Origin: DASPKO01 sp035628055
Lineage (GTDB): Bacteria; Planctomycetota; Phycisphaerae; Phycisphaerales; UBA1924
Direction of reading: 5' to 3'
NCBI GenBank assembly: GCA_035628055.1
Contig: DASPKO010000242.1
Span: 1 to 16,747 of the forward strand
Length of the DNA stretch: 16,747 nt
Numbering within the stretch: the stretch's first letter is position 1; every line of letters begins with the position of its first letter. The notes under the pieces are model-generated. The model had not been told where the DNA came from, ran no database searches, and saw only the letters and a program-made list of their open reading frames with translations. Shown here in pieces: positions 13,275-16,747 of this stretch. A program made the position numbers and the translations under genes.

Positions 13275-14317
13275 GGGACCCAGGGGACCTCCGGGCCCTC
13301 GAAGTCGCGCCCGCGCAGCCCCGAGCGGGTCCAGCGATAATGCCCCAGCACGGTCTGAGACGCCTGCCCGTTGAGCGTGCCGGGCTCGTACGCCTGCGGC
13401 TGGTAGGCAAACGCGGTCGGGCTCGCGCTCAGCGGGAGGCCGGGATTGAAGCCGCGGTTGCCCTCCCCCGTGGCCCGCACCCGCACCGAGCCGTCGCCCA
13501 TCTGCGCCGGGACGCGGGCCTCGGGATAGGCGAAGTAGGCGACCCGGGGCCCGAAGTGCCGCTGGTGCGACTCGTACACCATCACCTTCTGCGAGGGGTG
13601 GCGCACGTCGCTCACGAGGCGGCGCCGCAGCGACCCGTTCGGCACGGTGTACGTCGAATGCGTCGAACCCTGGGCCACCACCTCCTGCGTCGCCGTGCGC
13701 GCGTCGTTGGAGAAGAACGCCGGGCCGAGCTCGTACGAGCTCGAGTAGGCCCACCGGTAGATCGTGCCCGGGCTGCCGAAGGGGAGGGGCTGCGGCACGC
13801 CGGTCGGGAACGACAGGTGGTGCCCCGCCCACAGCAGGCGCTGAGAGTCCGCGGGGGAGATCGCCCAACGGGCCGGCAGCTCCTCCCCCAGGTGGTCGAT
13901 CAGCGGCAAGTGGGCGTAGAGCAGGTGGGGGACCCACGAGAAAATCGCCGGCGCCGTCGCCGGCGTCCGGCCCGAGAGGCGGCGGATGATGTCGACGGCC
14001 TGGTTCGCGGCCGCCTGAAGGTCGCTGCCGCCGTGGTTGTTCAGGTCGGGCCACTGGCTCGCCTGCGTGAAGCGGTCCCAGGTGTAGCCCCACACGAATC
14101 CCTGGTTATCGGCGGCGAAGCTCGATCCCCCAGCGGCGAACTGGCGCAGGTTGGCCATCGACCCCGAGAGCGTGCCGACGCGCCGGGGCTCCGCTCCCGC
14201 CGCCAGCAGGACGCACGCCGCCACCGCCACCACCGCGACCGTCGTGAGCAGCTCCGCCAGAGCGAACCCCGAGCGTGCGGTCCGCCGCGTGGTCGAGCCC
14301 GTTGACCGGCTGTTCAT
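13271..14317 (-). CDS. Pseudopilin-like protein with prepilin cleavage/methylation site
   Basis: A 348-residue exported protein of the type II secretion pseudopilin style abundant in planctomycetes. RRTARSGFALAELL (11-24) is a prepilin peptidase site: cleavage after Gly17, mature Phe at +1 and Glu22 at +5, followed by a hydrophobic helix (25-41). SMANLRQFAAGGSSFAADNQ (53-72) matches the 'NLRQ...YADDNKG' helix seen in this group, and MGDGSVR (273-279) resembles the C-terminal DGS of DUF1559/H-X9-DG proteins, though the expected spaced His is not evident. The bulk (75-348) is a globular domain rich in Trp, Tyr and His that I cannot assign. No type II secretion machinery genes are nearby. ATG 14317 has no good ribosome binding site. 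It is transcribed away from the secreted repeat protein and overlaps the phosphatase gene at its end. Confidence 0.85.
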   Translation of the reverse strand: MNSRSTGSTTRRTARSGFALAELLTTVAVVAVAACVLLAAGAEPRRVGTLSGSMANLRQFAAGGSSFAADNQGFVWGYTWDRFTQASQWPDLNNHGGSDLQAAANQAVDIIRRLSGRTPATAPAIFSWVPHLLYAHLPLIDHLGEELPARWAISPADSQRLLWAGHHLSFPTGVPQPLPFGSPGTIYRWAYSSSYELGPAFFSNDARTATQEVVAQGSTHSTYTVPNGSLRRRLVSDVRHPSQKVMVYESHQRHFGPRVAYFAYPEARVPAQMGDGSVRVRATGEGNRGFNPGLPLSASPTAFAYQPQAYEPGTLNGQASQTVLGHYRWTRSGLRGRDFEGPEVPWVP

Positions 14318-14330
14318 CGCGTGGCATCAT
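14302..14330 (+). promoter_or_regulatory. Weak sigma-70-like promoter candidate for the repeat/dockerin gene
   Basis: TTGACC (14302-14307; 5 of 6 to consensus) is followed after 17 bases by CATCAT (14325-14330; 4 of 6). It would start transcripts about 50 bases upstream of ATG 14388, and it lies partly within the 5' end of the opposite pseudopilin-like gene. In GC-rich genomes such matches are only suggestive. Confidence 0.2.
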
Positions 14331-14387
14331 ACCTCACCGCGCGATCCCGGCGACCGGGCCGATGCGTGGTAGACTCGGCTTACCGCC

Positions 14388-16157
14388 ATGGGAGAACCCC
14401 GCGCGCCGTCACTCCGCACCCGGGCGCTTCGCGCCCTGCTCGCCACCCTCGGTGTCGCGTGCTTGCTCCCGCCCGCGGCGGCCCAGCCGGACGTCAGTTA
14501 CCGGACGATCGCCCTCTCCGCGCAGCCCGCGCCCGGGCAGCCCGCGGGCGTCACGCTCGACGCCGTCGGCTCCGTCCGGCTAAACGAGGCCGGCGACTCG
14601 ATCTTCTGGGCCCGCCTGGCCGGGCCCGGGGCCACGGATCCCAAGCGTGCATCGCTCTGGACCGATCGCGACGGCACCCCGACGCTGCTCCTGGCCCAAG
14701 GCGACGCGGCGCCCGGCGGGCTGCTCTTCACCGCGCTCGCCGAGCCGCGCCTGGCTCCCAACTCGGAAGCGTTCTATCTCGCCGCGTACGCCGGGCCCGC
14801 CCCGCCGCCGCCCGGCGTCGCCCCCGCGCCGACGCTCGCGATCCTCGCCCAGCCCGGGATGGCCTACGTCGACCTCGGCGCCGCCGACGGGGCCCTCGCG
14901 CCCAGCCCCAGCCCGGACATCCAGATCAACTTCTCGCACATCGCCACCTTCGAGACGGGCGCCTCCGGGCATATGGCCTTCGTCGCCAACACGAGCAGCG
15001 GTATCTGGGGTCTCGACCCGGGAGGGTCGCTCGCCCTCCGCGCCCTGGCGGGCACCCCCGTCGAGTCCGCGCTCCAGGTCACGAGCCTCGCGCCGCCCGC
15101 GCTCGACGCCGCGGGCCGTCTCGCCGTGCGCGCGATGATCGACGCCGACACGACCGACACGTCCCAGCACTCGGCGATCCTCTCGTGGGCTGTGAACAGC
15201 GCCCCCGTCGTGCTGGCGCGCACCGGCGCCTCGGCGCCGGGTCTGCCCGAAGGGACCACCTTCGCCGAGCTGGGGGCGGATCCGGCCACCGCCGGCGCCG
15301 ATGGTCTCACGGCTTTCTGGGCCAGGGTCGCGGGCGACCAGGTTGGCCCCGGGAGCGACACGGGCGTCTGGACCGCGACGCCCGTCGGGGGCGCGGCCCT
15401 GCTGGTGCGCGCGGGCGACCCGGCCCCCGGCGCCCCAGGGGCAACCTTCGCTTCCTTCTCACGACGGCCTGTCCTCGGCGCGCCGCACCACCTGGCCGTG
15501 CTGGCCATCATCACGGGCGAGGCGGTGACGGCCGCCGACAACGCCGGGATCTGGGTCTTCACACCGGGCGGTTCGCCCCGCCTCGTCGTGCGCGAGAACC
15601 AGCAGGTCCCCGGCCTGGGTCCCGGCACGGTGCTCGGCTCGCTCGGGGAACCGGTCGTCAACGCCCGTGGGCAGGTCGCCTTCCTGGCCCGGCTCCGCGG
15701 CCCGGACGTCACTCCGGCCACCAGCCGCGCCCTGCTCGCGACCGACACCTGCGGCGGCCTGCATGTCGTCGCGCGCACGGGGACGGCGTTCGCCCTGCCC
15801 GGCGAGGGCGGGCCGCCGCGCGTCATCGCCTCCATCTCGCTCGCCCCAGTGGGGGGAATCGGAGGCGGCATCTTCAGCTCCGCCGGAGCCCTGGCGTATC
15901 ACCTGGAGTTCCGGGCCACGGCCACCACCTTCACCGATGGTCTCTTCGCCGCGATACCGCACCACGCGGCGGACGTCAACGCCGACGGCGCCATCGCGAC
16001 CGCGGACATCTCGGGTTTCCTGGTCGCCTGGTTCGCGGACCTCGCCGGTGGGACTCTCATCACTGACTTCGACCTCAGCGGCGCGGTCACCAGCGCCGAC
16101 GTCTCCGCGTTTCTGTCCGCCTGGTTCTCCGGCATCATCCAGTGCCAGGGAAGTTAG
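14388..16157 (+). CDS. Secreted NxxGxxAF tandem-repeat protein with C-terminal dockerin-like domain
   Basis: A 589-residue secreted protein. Residues 1-32 form a signal peptide (TRALRALLATLGVACLLPPAAA). The middle (about 41-510) is made of eight degenerate repeats of 50-60 residues. Each has an 'LVxRxGxxAPGxxxGxxF' half and an 'NxxGxxAFxAxL' half; the clearest are NEAGDSIFWARL (66-77), GADGLTAFWARV (303-313) and NARGQVAFLARL (425-436), with linkers such as GIWVFTPGG (387-395). This is the NxxGxxAF style known from planctomycetes; the number suggests a closed beta-propeller-like fold (inference). The C-terminus (525-589) has two EF-hand-type loops, DVNADGAIATAD (529-540) and DFDLSGAVTSAD (560-571), each followed by a 'SGFLVAWF'/'SAFLSAWF' helix, as in dockerins. 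Function is probably extracellular and calcium-dependent; no catalytic motif is visible. It overlaps the DUF488 gene tail-to-tail by 23 nt. Confidence 0.9.
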   Translation: MGEPRAPSLRTRALRALLATLGVACLLPPAAAQPDVSYRTIALSAQPAPGQPAGVTLDAVGSVRLNEAGDSIFWARLAGPGATDPKRASLWTDRDGTPTLLLAQGDAAPGGLLFTALAEPRLAPNSEAFYLAAYAGPAPPPPGVAPAPTLAILAQPGMAYVDLGAADGALAPSPSPDIQINFSHIATFETGASGHMAFVANTSSGIWGLDPGGSLALRALAGTPVESALQVTSLAPPALDAAGRLAVRAMIDADTTDTSQHSAILSWAVNSAPVVLARTGASAPGLPEGTTFAELGADPATAGADGLTAFWARVAGDQVGPGSDTGVWTATPVGGAALLVRAGDPAPGAPGATFASFSRRPVLGAPHHLAVLAIITGEAVTAADNAGIWVFTPGGSPRLVVRENQQVPGLGPGTVLGSLGEPVVNARGQVAFLARLRGPDVTPATSRALLATDTCGGLHVVARTGTAFALPGEGGPPRVIASISLAPVGGIGGGIFSSAGALAYHLEFRATATTFTDGLFAAIPHHAADVNADGAIATADISGFLVAWFADLAGGTLITDFDLSGAVTSADVSAFLSAWFSGIIQCQGS

Positions 16158-16734
16158 CCGCACCCGGCTCGCCTCCCTCATGCGCGCCGCCGAAGAGGCT
16201 GTCCCCCCGGGGCGCGGGCGCGTACTCGATGATCCCATCGGCGCCCGGGCGCGCGAACGGGGTCAGTATCGCGGCCCGGACCTGTCCCGGTCCCAGCACG
16301 TGCTCCACGGCGACGCCGCGCACCAGGAGATAGTCGGTCACGATCCGCCGGTGGCAGCGCCACCAGACCGCTTCGGAGCACATCATGGCGGTCGTGCGTC
16401 CCGCGGCCAGCCCGAGGAGCTCCTCCAGGCCCGCGGCGAACTCCGGCGTGCGCGCGTAATCCGCAAAGCCGCGAAACGCGGAATGCTCCCACCCGGCGTT
16501 GCGATCGCCCGCCGCCGGGTCCGGCCGGCGCCGCCCGCCCAGCCGCGGGAAGTGCGTGTAGCCGACCCCGATGCTCGCCAGGCCCGCGCGGAGAGCGCCC
16601 TGCCCGAAGTGCGGGTGCGCCCGCGAGCCCGGGAAGTGCCGGATGTCGGCGATGTGGGCGATCCCCGACGCGGTGACGAGGTCCAGAAACTCGCGCGCCG
16701 TGCGACTGGAATGCCCTATGGTCAGCACGCGCAC
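16135..16734 (-). CDS. DUF488 family protein
   Basis: A 199-residue cytoplasmic protein of the DUF488 family, whose biochemical role is not established. It has the family pattern: TIGHSSRTAREFLDLV (5-20), IADIRHFPGSRAHPHF (28-43), YTHFPRLGGRR (59-69), FRGFADYARTPEF (87-99) and MMCSEAVWWRCHRRIVTDYL (117-136), where the Cys-Ser-Glu and Cys-His-Arg residues are the best conserved part. The last 30 residues (170-199) are Gly/Pro-rich and look unconserved. The start is a GTG at 16734 (MRVLTIGHSS fits the family N-terminus) with only a weak AGG upstream; the upstream region is cut off by the window edge. The 3' end overlaps the convergent repeat-protein gene by 23 nt. Confidence 0.9.
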   Translation of the reverse strand: MRVLTIGHSSRTAREFLDLVTASGIAHIADIRHFPGSRAHPHFGQGALRAGLASIGVGYTHFPRLGGRRRPDPAAGDRNAGWEHSAFRGFADYARTPEFAAGLEELLGLAAGRTTAMMCSEAVWWRCHRRIVTDYLLVRGVAVEHVLGPGQVRAAILTPFARPGADGIIEYAPAPRGDSLFGGAHEGGEPGAANFPGTG

Positions 16735-16747
16735 GCCGCGAGCCTAC

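Noticed and set aside
14370..14375. TAGACT as a -10 box for the repeat-protein gene
   Set aside because: Only 12 bases from the ATG and no -35 box at a proper distance.
1..16747. CRISPR array, tRNA, rRNA, insertion sequence or defence island
   Set aside because: No regularly spaced direct repeats, no tRNA-like cloverleaf noticed by eye, no transposase or integrase motifs, and no defence partner genes around the PD-(D/E)XK-like protein.

Overview
The window reads as a very GC-rich chromosomal segment of a planctomycete, most likely of the class Phycisphaerae. The clues are: a secreted eight-repeat protein of the NxxGxxAF type ending in a dockerin-like pair of EF-hand loops followed by 'SGFLVAWF'-type helices; a large pseudopilin-like protein with a GFxxxE cleavage site and a 'NLRQF...DNQGF' segment; and a lipoprotein- and signal-peptide-rich gene set. 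The lineage call is inferred from these protein styles only. I see no rRNA, tRNA, CRISPR array, insertion sequence, integrase or recognisable defence operon. The content looks like ordinary chromosome with several unusual gene pairings.

Layout. (1) 1-2693: a leftward pair (start of a secreted protein at the left edge, and a stand-alone periplasmic DsbD N-terminal-like domain) faces a rightward pair (a rhodanese-fold lipoprotein without a catalytic Cys, overlapping by ATGA a cysteine synthase). This is a thiol/sulfur-flavoured divergent locus, with an 8-bp-arm inverted repeat in the shared intergenic region. (2) 2721-6426, leftward: NuoH of complex I with a long C-terminal tail, then (going upstream) a Wzt-type ATPase with C-terminal carbohydrate-binding-like domain and its Wzm-type permease, overlapping by 11 nt. 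(3) 6506-9674: a proteostasis block. A CbpA-type DnaJ and a YugP-type membrane zinc peptidase run left. Two Hsp20 proteins run right from the other side of a 358-bp intergenic region that holds palindromes, an imperfect sigma-54-like element and two leader hairpins. A strong intrinsic terminator closes the Hsp20 pair. (4) 9764-11859: an orphan LivK-like lipoprotein binding protein, divergent from an unannotated protein with a PD-(D/E)XK nuclease-like residue pattern. (5) 11856-14317, leftward: a pseudopilin-like protein overlapping by ATGA a GAF-SpoIIE (PP2C-type) phosphatase. (6) 14388-16734: the secreted repeat/dockerin protein, overlapped tail-to-tail by a DUF488 protein.

How they work together: the clearest functional groups are the sulfur/thiol pair of operons, the polysaccharide exporter pair, the chaperone/protease block, and the pseudopilin-phosphatase coupling. 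The most worthwhile novelty candidates are the pseudopilin/phosphatase overlap, the PD-(D/E)XK-like orphan, and the cysteine-rich second Hsp20. None amounts to a clear new system on sequence alone.
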